DNA from: CAZPAV01 sp964584755
GTDB taxonomy: Bacteria; Actinomycetota; Acidimicrobiia; Spongiisociales; UBA5794
Reading direction: 5' to 3'
Assembly (NCBI GenBank): GCA_964584755.1
Contig: CAZPAV010000018.1
Location: forward strand, 1-51,552
DNA length: 51,552 nt
Under the pieces are notes generated by a model, which was not told the DNA's origin, made no database searches, and worked only from the letters and a program-made list of their open reading frames with translations. The translations under genes and the position numbers were made by a program. This document shows positions 15,944 through 24,428 of the stretch, piece after piece. The stretch's first letter is position 1. The number at the start of each line of letters is the position of its first letter.

Positions 15944-17001
15944 CGCCCCGCCCCGAAGCGCAACTGAGGACCGGGGGGCGCGTCGAGCGGAACGTACCCC
16001 GGTACGTCGTGGTGCGGCGTGTCGAGGTACACCTTCGCCTCGGGCACCTGGGCGAATCGTCCGTGGCTCCAGCGCACCTCGACGTGACCGGCGACGGGAA
16101 CGATCGCCCTGCTGCGGAGATCCCGTACCCGCGCCTTCCACGTGACGACCGGCTGATCCCGGTCCGTCGCCGGGGCGACCGTGAAGGAGGTCAGGCGGTG
16201 ACGCCGGCGAAAGTCCCACGGCGTCCCCACCCGGTAGCGCAGCGGGCTCCCCGACGCGGACTCGCCGAGCACGAAGTACGGAGCCGACTGGAGACGCAGG
16301 AGTCGCCACAGCATCTCCTCCCGTCGTCCCGCCGTTCCCAATCCCTCCTCCCAGCGTCTGGCCGACGCCGCGGCGACGGCGGCCGCGAACTCCCGATACG
16401 CCGCGGCGGGACGGCCGGAGAGTTGCCGGGGCAGCAGCCGCTTCAGGTGCTCGCGATCCTGCGGCCCGAGGTCGGTCACGCGCTCGGGGAGGTCGATCCC
16501 GCCGGTGAGTCCGGAACGGACCCAGCTCCGACACGCCGCGTAGAACGCCTGGTACGCGTCCGGGGCGACCTCGGCGAACCAGTCCAGGCGGTGCTGCCGG
16601 CGATCGGCGAGCCGTCGGTCGAAGAGGTTCGCCGGCGAGGAGTTCGTCAGGATGTTCGACCCGTACTTGCACGAGATGAGGTACACGTGGTCGACCCGCA
16701 GATCGGCGGGGATCTGCTCGTAGCGAGGCGGACGATGGTTCCCCTTCCACTCGATCCACCACGGAGGACGCCCCCGCAGTCCCTCCGGGGCGCGGGCGAA
16801 CTCGACGCCGTTGTTCCAGGCGACGGCGAAGGCGTCGGGGTACCGTCCCTCGGCGTAGGCGACGGCGAGTCGCTCGAAATGCTCGTCGCCGACGTTGGCG
16901 ATCCGTCGTGGTCGTGTCTCCAACGCCCGGTGGAGGTCGCGAAAGCCGAGCATGCCGAGCCCGGTGACGATCTCGGTGATCAGCGTCAGGATCGAGGTCA
17001 C
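15940..17001 (-). CDS. Uncharacterised protein with possible PD-(D/E)XK-like block
   Basis: A 353-residue soluble protein that I cannot assign to a named family. The most conserved-looking stretch is residues 81-130: WWIEWKG, then RVDHVYLISCKYGSNIL and ASPANLF-like text. D104 followed by S110-C-K112, with E84-x-K86 nearby, could be a degenerate PD-(D/E)XK nuclease core, but this is only a visual impression. The start is GTG, 1 nt after the stop of the preceding 107-residue gene; its stop overlaps the next gene by 4 nt. The context (coupled to a DNA methyltransferase) suggests a restriction or DNA-linked function (inference). Confidence 0.75.
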   Translation of the reverse strand: MTSILTLITEIVTGLGMLGFRDLHRALETRPRRIANVGDEHFERLAVAYAEGRYPDAFAVAWNNGVEFARAPEGLRGRPPWWIEWKGNHRPPRYEQIPADLRVDHVYLISCKYGSNILTNSSPANLFDRRLADRRQHRLDWFAEVAPDAYQAFYAACRSWVRSGLTGGIDLPERVTDLGPQDREHLKRLLPRQLSGRPAAAYREFAAAVAAASARRWEEGLGTAGRREEMLWRLLRLQSAPYFVLGESASGSPLRYRVGTPWDFRRRHRLTSFTVAPATDRDQPVVTWKARVRDLRSRAIVPVAGHVEVRWSHGRFAQVPEAKVYLDTPHHDVPGYVPLDAPPGPQLRFGAGR

Positions 17002-17002
17002 C

Positions 17003-17326
17003 TCATGGCTCCCGGAAGAGGGGGGCGAACTGGAGCTGCACCCCGATCGTATCCGCCGGGAGGTCGGCTCCGCTCACGACCCGTTCGGTGGCGACGTCGA
17101 TGGGGATGCCGGTGTTGTGAATCCAGGCCGAGACGGCATCCCCCCACCGTTCCTCGAGAAGCGCGAGCCGCAGCGCGTCGCGCTCGGAGGGCGCGATGCG
17201 ATCCGCCGGAGTCCGTGCCACCACGCGCAGCGCGAGCACGCGTTGCAGGACGTCGAGATCCTCGGCGACGAACACCGCGGGCGGATCGTCCCGGACCACG
17301 GCGTAGGCGACGAGATGGCCGGTCAC
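17003..17326 (-). CDS. Small 107-residue protein coupled to the DNA methyltransferase
   Basis: A 107-residue acidic protein with no recognised domain, signal or membrane segment. The sequence reads as alternating strands and helices (DLDVLQRVLALRVVARTP, then LALLEERWGDAVSAWI). Its GTG start overlaps the methyltransferase stop in a GTGA, and its own stop lies 1 nt before the next start, so it must be translated together with both neighbours. It could be a specificity, regulatory or immunity partner of the system; nothing in the sequence decides. Confidence 0.7.
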   Translation of the reverse strand: MTGHLVAYAVVRDDPPAVFVAEDLDVLQRVLALRVVARTPADRIAPSERDALRLALLEERWGDAVSAWIHNTGIPIDVATERVVSGADLPADTIGVQLQFAPLFREP

Positions 17327-18828
17327 GGACGGGGCGGGAGCTCGTGCTCCTCCCAGAAGCCGGGGAGCGGCCGAACGATCTCACCCGAGGCGTACGCGGC
17401 GAGGCGCTCCTGGTCTGCGGTCGCGAGCATCTCGAGCGCGTCCCAGAACGCCCCCGGCCCGGCCACGTGCAGGGCGGTCGCCCCCTCGCTGCCGTCGGGG
17501 GGGAGATGGGAGGTGAGGAGGAGCAGACGCGCACCCGGCTCTCCCTCCCGCAGCACATGGGCCCGGCCGAGCGCCTTCCAGACCGTGTCGGCGCGCCGGA
17601 GACCACCGCGGGTCGTCGTGAAGGCTCCCGTGACGTCGACGTACCACGTGCCCCCTCGCCGGTCGGCCACGAGGTAGCTGAACTGGACGCCGAGCCCCCG
17701 CGGCCGGTACCCCTTCCTGAGGATCTCGAACCCGGCATCCTCGAGCACGGCGCGCGCGATCTCCTGGGCGACCCGGCCCTGTCGGGTGGCGCGGGCCTGG
17801 AAATGCGCCGCCGGGTCACGGAGCTCGGCCGGAGCGGGATCGGACACCGCTCGTCCCGGCCGGTCGCCCCGGGCGGCGGCGAGTCGCCGCTTCGTCTCCG
17901 CCACCCGGCGGCGCGCCGTGGCCACGTACTCGGGATCGAGGTCGTACCCGACCGCGAGCCGCCCCGTCTCGAGGGCGGCGACGAGCGTCGTCCCCGACCC
18001 CATGAACGGATCGAGCACGACGTCCCCCTCGTAGGTGTAGAGCTTGATGAGGCGCTGCGGGAGCTCGACGGGGAAGGGCGCCGGATGGTTCACCCGCCGG
18101 GCGCTCTCGGGGGGGATCTCCCACACGTCGAGCGTGGCGGCGAGGAACTCGTCGGCGGTGGTGTTCGTCTCGTGGGGCAGCCCTTCGGCGGCCCGTTGCT
18201 TCGGCGAGCGCGCCCGATCGAAACGCCCCTTGCTGGCGACGATGACTCGCTCGGTGAGGTCGCGCAGCACCGGGTTCGCCGCCGAGCGGTACGATCCCCA
18301 CGCCGCCGACCCGGCCGCGCCCTTCGCCTTCACCCAGATCACCTCGCCGCGCAGGAGGAGGCGGAGGTCGTCCTGCAGGATGCGGATGACGTCCGCCGAG
18401 AGGCTCCGATACGGCTTCCGGCCCAGGTTGGCGACGTTCACCGCGAGGCGTCCCCCCGGCTCCAGCTTCCGGACACACTCCGCGAACACCTCCCGGAGCA
18501 TCTCGAGGTACTCCAGGTACGACGCGGGGACGCCGTCGCGGCCGAGGTGCTCCTCGTACTCCTTCCCCGCGAAGTACGGCGGTGACGTGACGACGAGTGC
18601 CACCGACCCCGCCGGCACGAGGTCCATGTGGCGGGCGTCCCCGAGGACACAGGCGCCGGCGAAGCGCTCCTCGATCCAGGGGGGACGCACCACCTCGTCG
18701 TCGTCGACGATCTCCGGTGCGGGGAAGCGGGCGTAGAAGACGGAGGCATCGTGGCTCTCCCGCCGTCCCACGCCGAACGCGGACGTGGAGGTGGATCTCC
18801 CGCGCGCCCCGCCACCGTTGCCGTCCAT
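17323..18828 (-). CDS. Site-specific DNA methyltransferase with extra C-terminal domain
   Basis: A 501-residue protein. Residues 55-315 form an amino-methyltransferase (N6-adenine/N4-cytosine) core: catalytic TSPPY at 81-85 comes before the SAM-binding DPFMGSGTT at 273-281, the beta-class order. About 150 more residues (345-501) follow an Arg/Ala/Pro linker; there QFSYLVADRRGGTWYVDVTGAF (quoted in part) resembles the two core strands of a nuclease fold, although DVT stands where E-x-K is usual. It may be a degenerate nuclease or a target-recognition domain. Start ATG 18828 avoids overlap with the prephenate dehydratase gene; TAGGGT lies 7 nt upstream. It heads a four-gene coupled operon. Confidence 0.88.
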   Translation of the reverse strand: MDGNGGGARGRSTSTSAFGVGRRESHDASVFYARFPAPEIVDDDEVVRPPWIEERFAGACVLGDARHMDLVPAGSVALVVTSPPYFAGKEYEEHLGRDGVPASYLEYLEMLREVFAECVRKLEPGGRLAVNVANLGRKPYRSLSADVIRILQDDLRLLLRGEVIWVKAKGAAGSAAWGSYRSAANPVLRDLTERVIVASKGRFDRARSPKQRAAEGLPHETNTTADEFLAATLDVWEIPPESARRVNHPAPFPVELPQRLIKLYTYEGDVVLDPFMGSGTTLVAALETGRLAVGYDLDPEYVATARRRVAETKRRLAAARGDRPGRAVSDPAPAELRDPAAHFQARATRQGRVAQEIARAVLEDAGFEILRKGYRPRGLGVQFSYLVADRRGGTWYVDVTGAFTTTRGGLRRADTVWKALGRAHVLREGEPGARLLLLTSHLPPDGSEGATALHVAGPGAFWDALEMLATADQERLAAYASGEIVRPLPGFWEEHELPPRP

Positions 18829-18878
18829 GGACCGCACCCTAACGGTCCCCCCCGACGGGAACCGGACACGGCGGGAGC

Positions 18879-19700
18879 TCAGGTCGCGCTCCGGTAGCTC
18901 CCGAGCACCTCGAGGCGCACGCACGCCGCCGGAGGCGGGTCGAGCACCCGGGAGAGACCCGCCGGTCCGGGATCGTGGACGAGGTCCGCGAAGAACCGGT
19001 ACGTCCAGGCCTCGTCCGAAGGCCGCGACTCGATCCTCGTGAGGTTCGCCCCCCGCAGGCCCAGCTCGACGAGGGCGAGGGCGAGCGCGCCGGGACGGTG
19101 TGCCGTCGCGAAGACGATCGTCGTCTTGTCGTCCTCGTCGCCCACCTCCGGTTCTCCCGGGGCGAGGACGAGGAAACGCGTCGTGTTGTGCCCCCGATCC
19201 ATGACGTCCTGGCCGAGGACGACGAGGCCGTGGGCGAGGCCCGCCGCCTCCGGGGCGAGCGCCGCAACCGCAGGGTCGCCGAGCGCCGCCACCTCCCGCA
19301 CCGCGCCGGCGGTGTCGTAGGTGGCCACCGGCGCCATGCCGAGCCGCAGGAGCGTCTCCTCCGCCTGGGCCAGGGCCTCGGGGTGGGAGCGGACCTCGCG
19401 GACCTCGCCGATCTCGGCTCCGGGGACGCCCAGGAGGGCGTGCCGCACCTCCACGAGGTGCTCGGCGACGATGGCGATGGGACGGCGATCCGGCCGTCGC
19501 GGCAGGCGATCGAGCACCGGGAGCACCGACCCCGTCGTCGAGTTCTCGACGGGCAGGACGAGCCGCTCGACCATGCCGGCGTCGAGCGCGGCGAACGCGG
19601 CGACGAAGGTCCTGAACCCGACGTGCTCGCCGTCGGGGAAGACCTCACCGGCCGCCCGGTGGCTGTAGGAGTGGGGCTCGCCCTGGTATCCGACACGCAT
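18879..19700 (-). CDS. pheA: Prephenate dehydratase
   Basis: A 273-residue monofunctional prephenate dehydratase for phenylalanine synthesis. The catalytic lobes carry GYQGEPHSYSH, PVENSTTGSV and the NTTRF motif (with the essential TRF). A C-terminal ACT domain (about 190-265), with HRPGAL and the ESRP motif, binds Phe for feedback control. The ATG is preceded by TATCGT 9 nt upstream. The next gene on this strand, the methyltransferase, starts 50 nt later and is probably separate. Confidence 0.95.
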   Translation of the reverse strand: MRVGYQGEPHSYSHRAAGEVFPDGEHVGFRTFVAAFAALDAGMVERLVLPVENSTTGSVLPVLDRLPRRPDRRPIAIVAEHLVEVRHALLGVPGAEIGEVREVRSHPEALAQAEETLLRLGMAPVATYDTAGAVREVAALGDPAVAALAPEAAGLAHGLVVLGQDVMDRGHNTTRFLVLAPGEPEVGDEDDKTTIVFATAHRPGALALALVELGLRGANLTRIESRPSDEAWTYRFFADLVHDPGPAGLSRVLDPPPAACVRLEVLGSYRSAT

Positions 19701-19741
19701 GGCATCGGGACGATACCGGTCTCGGGGCGCTCACCCGGCAC

Positions 19742-19957
19742 TCAGGCGAAGGGATCGGCCGGGGCCCGGGGGACGCGCCCCACCTTCGGCGTGCTCGCCG
19801 GCTCGACCGTGAACTCCACCGCCGACCGCGGCGGCACCGGCGTCTGGGCGATGGCGATGATCGTCTCCCACTCGTGGAGGATGGCGCAGGAGACGCAGTA
19901 GGCGCCGCGCCCGCGCCGGACCGACACCTCGGCGGATCCGCAACGCTCACATGTCAT
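19742..19957 (-). CDS. Small zinc-ribbon protein
   Basis: A 71-residue protein beginning MTCERCGSAEV, with a second CVSC pair 17 residues on: two CxxC knuckles that should bind one zinc. The rest is a short Pro-rich tail ending in DPFA. No other domain is visible. It lies between etfD and pheA on the same strand, 41 nt upstream of pheA. The role is unknown; regulatory or RNA-linked functions are common for such ribbons. Confidence 0.6.
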   Translation of the reverse strand: MTCERCGSAEVSVRRGRGAYCVSCAILHEWETIIAIAQTPVPPRSAVEFTVEPASTPKVGRVPRAPADPFA

Positions 19958-20055
19958 GACGCCGTGTCTCTCCTCGTCGGGTCGGTGACCCGGGACGGCT
20001 CCCAGGAGAGTATCGGCATTCTCCGTGGCGTTCCTTGAATCGCCCCGGCGGATCC

Positions 20056-22233
20056 TCACTCCTCGAGGGTCCGCTCGACGAGGAGCATGGCGACGTCCTG
20101 GACCCGCACCTCGTCGTCCCTCCCGAGCTCCTTGACGCCGTCGTCCATCATGACGTAGCAGAACGGACAGCCGGTGGCGACGACGTCGGGGGCGCAGCCG
20201 AGCGCCTCCTCGGCCCGCTCGATGTTGATCTTCTTGCCGGTGCGCTCCTCGAACCACATCTTCCCGCCGCCGGCACCGCAGCAGAACGACCGGGTGCCGT
20301 TGCGGGGCATCTCGACGCGGTCGCCGACGGCGTCGACGAGGCCACGGGGAGCGAGGAACACGTCGTTGTGACGGCCCAGGTAGCACGGATCGTGAAAGAC
20401 GATCGTCTCCCCGTTCGCCTTCGGCTCCAGCCGTCCCTCGGCGACGAGATGCATGAGGAGCTGGGAGTGGTGGACGACCTCGTACTCCCCGCCGAACTGG
20501 GGGTACTCGTTCCGGAGCGTGTTGAGGCAGTGGGGGCACTGGGTGACGATCTTCCTCACCCCCAGCTCGTCGAGCGTGGCGATGTTCTGCAGGGCCAGCC
20601 CCTGGAAAACGTACTCGTTGCCGGTGCGCCGCGCCGGGTCTCCCGTGCAGAGCTCCCGAGGACCGAGGATGGCGAAGTCGACCCCGGCCTCGTGGAGGAG
20701 ACGGGCCGTGGCGACCGTCACCTTGCGGTTCCGGTCGTCGAAGGAACCGGCACAGCCCACCCAGTAGAGGTACTCGGCGGTGACGCCGGGCTCGCCGAGC
20801 CGCTTCACCGGGAAGTCGAGCGCGTCGGTCCAGTCGGCGCGGCTCGCCTGCGACATGCCGTACACGTTGGAGGAGTTCTCCAGCGACACGTACACCTTCC
20901 CCAGCTCCGAGGGGAACTCGGCCTCCATCAGCGAGAGGTAGCGACGCATGTCGAGGATCTTGTCGAGGATCTCGATGTCGACGGGACAGATCTCGTCGCA
21001 GGCACGACACGTGGTGCACGCCCACAGCTCCTCCGGCGTGATCCGCTCGAAGACGCGGTCGGAGGTGACGGTGATCGCCCCGTCCACCCCGACCGGGGGG
21101 GAGATCGGGTCGGCGGCGGTGGCCGCGGCGACCTGTCCCAGCTTGAGCACGATCTCGCGCGGATCCAGCGGCTTGCCGGTGGCGTTCGCCGGGCAGACCG
21201 AGGTGCAGCGCCCGCACACGGTGCAGGCGTCGGTGTCGAAGAGCTGCTTCCAGGTGAACTCTCCGACGACGGAGGCACCGACGGTCTCGATATCCGTCGC
21301 CTCCATGAGGTTCGGGACCTCCCGCATGGCCCCCTTGGGTCGCTCCCGGGGAGCGAGGGCGAGGTTCACCGGAGCGGTGAGCATGTGGCGGAGCTTCGTC
21401 GCCGGCAGGGTGACGAGGAACGCCCCGAAGAGGACGGCGTGGAAGATCCAGAAGCCCTGATGGATGCCGGCGGCACCCTGTTCGGGGACGAGCCGACTCA
21501 AGGGGTAGCCGACGAACGACCAGCGTTCGAAGGCGGGCCGGCCCATGAGGGCGATCCGCGCCGCCTCGATGGCGAAGCCGCTCACTCCGATGAGGGCGAA
21601 CAGCGTCAGGATCCAGGCGTCCTCGGGCCGCGTCTTCGTCCGCAGGCGCCACGGTCGCGTGCCGTACCGGCGGAGCGCGGCCCACAGGAGACCGGCGAGG
21701 AACACGACCCCGGCGAGGTCGAGCACCGCCGAGTACCCCTCGTAGAACGGCCCGTGGAGGAACTTCAGTCCCGCCGGAGCGAGGTGGTCGATCTCGAGAA
21801 CGACCGTGCCGAGGAACAGGACGAGGAAGCCCCAGTAGATCATGGCGTGGAGCGCTCCGGCGGCGGGGTCCTCGGCGACGGTGCGCATGGCGAGGCCGTC
21901 GCGCAGCCGGAGCAGGCGAGCCCGAAGCCGACCCGCCCGTCGCTCCGCCGCCCCCCGCTCCCAGTTCCTCGCCCGCTGGGCGAAGAGGAACACCGCCACC
22001 CCGAGGAAGGCGGAGACACCGACGTAGAACATGGCGACGACGACCCCGGGAACGTCCCCGAAGATGCGCCGGCCCACGGCGAACTCCCGCTCTCCCGGCA
22101 GCGTTCCGAGCCACCAGAGGAGGAGCGTACCCACGACGGTCGCCACGGCGAGTCCCCCGAGGGCCACGCTCGGACGCGGCCAGGATCGACTCCGGTCCTC
22201 GTCGGTCTGCTGCGGCGCCTCGCTGGTGGTCAC
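20056..22233 (-). CDS. etfD: EtfD-like membrane Fe-S oxidoreductase (ETF to menaquinone)
   Basis: A 725-residue protein. An N-terminal nitrate-reductase-gamma-like membrane region of about six helices (roughly 20-330) is followed by two [4Fe-4S] ferredoxin motifs (CTVCGRCTSVCP and CTTCRACDEICP) and two CCG (heterodisulfide-reductase-type) domains with CCGAGGG and CPFCYV. This is the architecture of mycobacterial EtfD (Rv0338c), which takes electrons from electron-transfer flavoprotein during fatty-acid oxidation and passes them to menaquinone. Start GTG 22233 follows GAGGAGGAG; the frame is open further upstream but carries no domain. No etfA or etfB lies nearby. Confidence 0.88.
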   Translation of the reverse strand: MTTSEAPQQTDEDRSRSWPRPSVALGGLAVATVVGTLLLWWLGTLPGEREFAVGRRIFGDVPGVVVAMFYVGVSAFLGVAVFLFAQRARNWERGAAERRAGRLRARLLRLRDGLAMRTVAEDPAAGALHAMIYWGFLVLFLGTVVLEIDHLAPAGLKFLHGPFYEGYSAVLDLAGVVFLAGLLWAALRRYGTRPWRLRTKTRPEDAWILTLFALIGVSGFAIEAARIALMGRPAFERWSFVGYPLSRLVPEQGAAGIHQGFWIFHAVLFGAFLVTLPATKLRHMLTAPVNLALAPRERPKGAMREVPNLMEATDIETVGASVVGEFTWKQLFDTDACTVCGRCTSVCPANATGKPLDPREIVLKLGQVAAATAADPISPPVGVDGAITVTSDRVFERITPEELWACTTCRACDEICPVDIEILDKILDMRRYLSLMEAEFPSELGKVYVSLENSSNVYGMSQASRADWTDALDFPVKRLGEPGVTAEYLYWVGCAGSFDDRNRKVTVATARLLHEAGVDFAILGPRELCTGDPARRTGNEYVFQGLALQNIATLDELGVRKIVTQCPHCLNTLRNEYPQFGGEYEVVHHSQLLMHLVAEGRLEPKANGETIVFHDPCYLGRHNDVFLAPRGLVDAVGDRVEMPRNGTRSFCCGAGGGKMWFEERTGKKINIERAEEALGCAPDVVATGCPFCYVMMDDGVKELGRDDEVRVQDVAMLLVERTLEE

Positions 22234-22265
22234 GCTGCTCCTCCTCGAGTCGGGCCTGCGCCGAG

Positions 22266-22271
22266 AGTCTA
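22266..22271 (-). promoter_or_regulatory. Candidate -10 box (TAGACT) for etfD
   Basis: TAGACT lies about 32 nt before GTG 22233, leaving a short leader that contains the GAGGAGGAG site. The same ACGTAGACT string occurs upstream of the glycosidase gene start at 26183. Confidence 0.3.
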
Positions 22272-22320
22272 CGTGCCGGGCCGGTGACCTCCGACCCTCC
22301 CGCCGCCGGGCCCGAGCCGA

Positions 22321-22326
22321 TACCCT
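22321..22326 (+). promoter_or_regulatory. Candidate -10 box (TACCCT) for the sucrose genes
   Basis: TACCCT lies 27 nt before ATG 22354, leaving a leader that holds the GGGAG ribosome site. It faces the etfD box in the 120-nt divergent region. Confidence 0.3.
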
Positions 22327-22353
22327 GGAGGGGGCGACGCGGGAGTGCCGGCG

Positions 22354-23127
22354 ATGGTGATCGACGAGGCCACGACGAGACGTCGGGAGCAGGTCACGAA
22401 CGGCGTGGCCTGCGAGTGGATGCTCGTGAGCGACGTCGACGACACGCTCCTCGGCGACGAGGGCGCCTTCGAGGAGTTCGTCGCCGTCGCCCGGGCCACC
22501 GCAGGACTCCTCGTCGTGGTGGACTCGAGCCGCCCCATCCCCAGTGTCCTGGCCTCCTTCGCGGCGACCCCCACCGAGTGGCGACCGGACGGGATCATCG
22601 GGGCGCTCGGAACCGAGATCCTCCTCGCCGGGCGCCGCCTGCAGGAGTGGGAACGTCGCTTCGCGACGTGGGATCGCCGGCCGGTGGACGCGGTCATGGC
22701 CCGTCTCGGCTTCCCCAGCCACGAGCCGGAGTTCCAGACGCCCGCCAAGGCCTCGTTCGCGGTGCCGGCGGAGGCACGCGCCACGGCTCGCCGCGCCCTC
22801 GCCGCGGCCGGGATCGCGGCCCGGATCGTGGCGAGCGGCGAGACGAACTTCGACGTCCTCCCGCCCGGAGCCGGGAAGGCACCGGCCGCCCGGCATCTCG
22901 CCACCCGGCTCGGCGTCCCCCTCGAACGCGTCGTCACCGTGGGTGACTCGGCCAACGACGCCGACCTCCTGCGTCTCGGCCGTGGCGTCCTCGTGGCGAA
23001 CGCCACGAGCGAGCTCCGTGACCTCGTCGCCGACACCGCCGTCTACCGGTCGCCGTGCTCCCACGCCCGGGGGGTCGTCGACGGGCTGCGCTGGGCCGGC
23101 GTCCCCGTCGAAGGGGCCCGGCCGTGA
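22354..23127 (+). CDS. Sucrose-phosphate phosphatase-like HAD hydrolase
   Basis: A 257-residue HAD class IIB phosphatase. Motif I is D27-V-D-D-T (SDVDDTLLGD), the IGALGTEI block marks the sucrose-phosphatase group, and motif IV is GDSANDADLL near the C-terminus. It should remove phosphate from sucrose-6F-phosphate made by the next gene. ATG 22354 has GGGAG 8 nt upstream; GTG 22345 is an alternative. Its stop overlaps the synthase start (GTGA), which ties the two steps of sucrose synthesis together. Confidence 0.88.
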   Translation: MVIDEATTRRREQVTNGVACEWMLVSDVDDTLLGDEGAFEEFVAVARATAGLLVVVDSSRPIPSVLASFAATPTEWRPDGIIGALGTEILLAGRRLQEWERRFATWDRRPVDAVMARLGFPSHEPEFQTPAKASFAVPAEARATARRALAAAGIAARIVASGETNFDVLPPGAGKAPAARHLATRLGVPLERVVTVGDSANDADLLRLGRGVLVANATSELRDLVADTAVYRSPCSHARGVVDGLRWAGVPVEGARP

Positions 23128-24410
23128 CGATCACCATGGCGACGAGCCCCAGGATCCTCATGCTGTCACTCCACGGGTACGTCGCCGCGGAGCCCGAGCT
23201 CGGCCTGCCCGACACCGGCGGCCAGGTGGTCTTCGTGCTCGAGCTCGCCAAGGAGCTCACCCATCTCGGCTACACGATCGACATCGTCACCCGGCGTTTC
23301 GAGGACCAGCCGGAGGTGGACGAGCTCGGGTCCCGGCTCCGGGTGTGGCGGGTCCCCTTCGGTGGGCGGGAGTTCATCCGCAAGGAGGACATGCACGACC
23401 ACCTGGGCGAGTTCGTGCGCCGGTTCCTCGTCACGATGCGGGAACACCAGGTCGGGTACGACCTCGTCAGCTCCCACTACTGGGACGCCGGCTGGGCGGG
23501 CCAGCGCATCGCCGAGGAGCTCGAGCTCCCCCACATCCACACGCCCCACTCCCTCGGCTGGTGGAAACGCGCCGACATGAGGGGCGACCCCCAGGAGATC
23601 GAGTCGAACTACCGCTTCGAGGAGCGCATCCGGAAGGAGTTCCTCGTCTACCGCCAGTGCGACCACGTCATCGCCACGAGTCCACAACAGCTCGAGATCC
23701 TGCGCGACCACTACGACGTCCCCGACCGACAGATGACGATGATCCCCCCGGGGATCGACGTCGCCCGCTACACGCCGGTACCCGAGGAGGACGTGCGTCG
23801 CCTTCGACGGCGCCTCCACTTCCGCCGCTACGACGTCTACACGGTGGGGAGAGCCGCGGCGAACAAGGGGTACGACCTCCTCATCCGTGCGCTCCCGGAA
23901 CTCCGGGAGGCGGTGCCCGGGGCGCGACTCCAGCTCGCGGTGGGTGCGAACTCCCTCGAGGACGAGCGCAAGATCCGCCGCTGGCGGACGCTGGCGCGCC
24001 AGCTCGGGGTCGACGAGCACGTGCGGTGGCTGGGACACGTCGAGGACGGCGCCATGGCCGACCACTATCGAGCCGCCCCGGTCTTCGCCCTCCCCTCCCG
24101 CTACGAGCCGTTCGGCATGACCGCGCTCGAGGCGATGGCGTGCGGGACACCGTGTGTCGTCACCGTCCACGGCGGCCTCGAGGAGATGTTCGACTTCGGC
24201 GCCCACGCCCTCTTCGCCGACCCGAAGCGGCCACGGGAGTTCGCGACCCTCCTCAGCATGCCGCTGCGCTACCCCCGGCTCCGGGAGCGACTGTCCATCG
24301 ACGGGGCGCGCTTCGCCCGGAAGACGTTCGGCTGGCGGAGCATCGCTCGCCGCACCCTCGAGATCTTCGAGCACTACCGCACCGTCTCGGAGCCGGCGTC
24401 GATCCTCTGA
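23124..24410 (+). CDS. Sucrose-phosphate synthase-type GT4 glycosyltransferase
   Basis: A 428-residue retaining glycosyltransferase of the GT-B fold. PDTGGQVVFVLELAKEL near the N-terminus is the sucrose synthase/sucrose-phosphate synthase signature, SHYWDAGWAG and HTPHSLGWWK follow, and YEPFGMTALEAMACGTP is the GT4 nucleotide-sugar site (E-x7-E). It likely joins a nucleotide-glucose and fructose-6-phosphate. GTG 23124 overlaps the stop of the phosphatase; ATG 23136 is the alternative. Sucrose could serve as osmolyte or reserve (inference). Confidence 0.88.
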   Translation: MTITMATSPRILMLSLHGYVAAEPELGLPDTGGQVVFVLELAKELTHLGYTIDIVTRRFEDQPEVDELGSRLRVWRVPFGGREFIRKEDMHDHLGEFVRRFLVTMREHQVGYDLVSSHYWDAGWAGQRIAEELELPHIHTPHSLGWWKRADMRGDPQEIESNYRFEERIRKEFLVYRQCDHVIATSPQQLEILRDHYDVPDRQMTMIPPGIDVARYTPVPEEDVRRLRRRLHFRRYDVYTVGRAAANKGYDLLIRALPELREAVPGARLQLAVGANSLEDERKIRRWRTLARQLGVDEHVRWLGHVEDGAMADHYRAAPVFALPSRYEPFGMTALEAMACGTPCVVTVHGGLEEMFDFGAHALFADPKRPREFATLLSMPLRYPRLRERLSIDGARFARKTFGWRSIARRTLEIFEHYRTVSEPASIL

Positions 24411-24428
24411 TCGCGGGGGCGACGACCG

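Noticed and set aside
18829..18924. Earlier start for the DNA methyltransferase
   Set aside because: It would overlap the prephenate dehydratase gene by 46 nt and adds low-complexity Arg-rich sequence.
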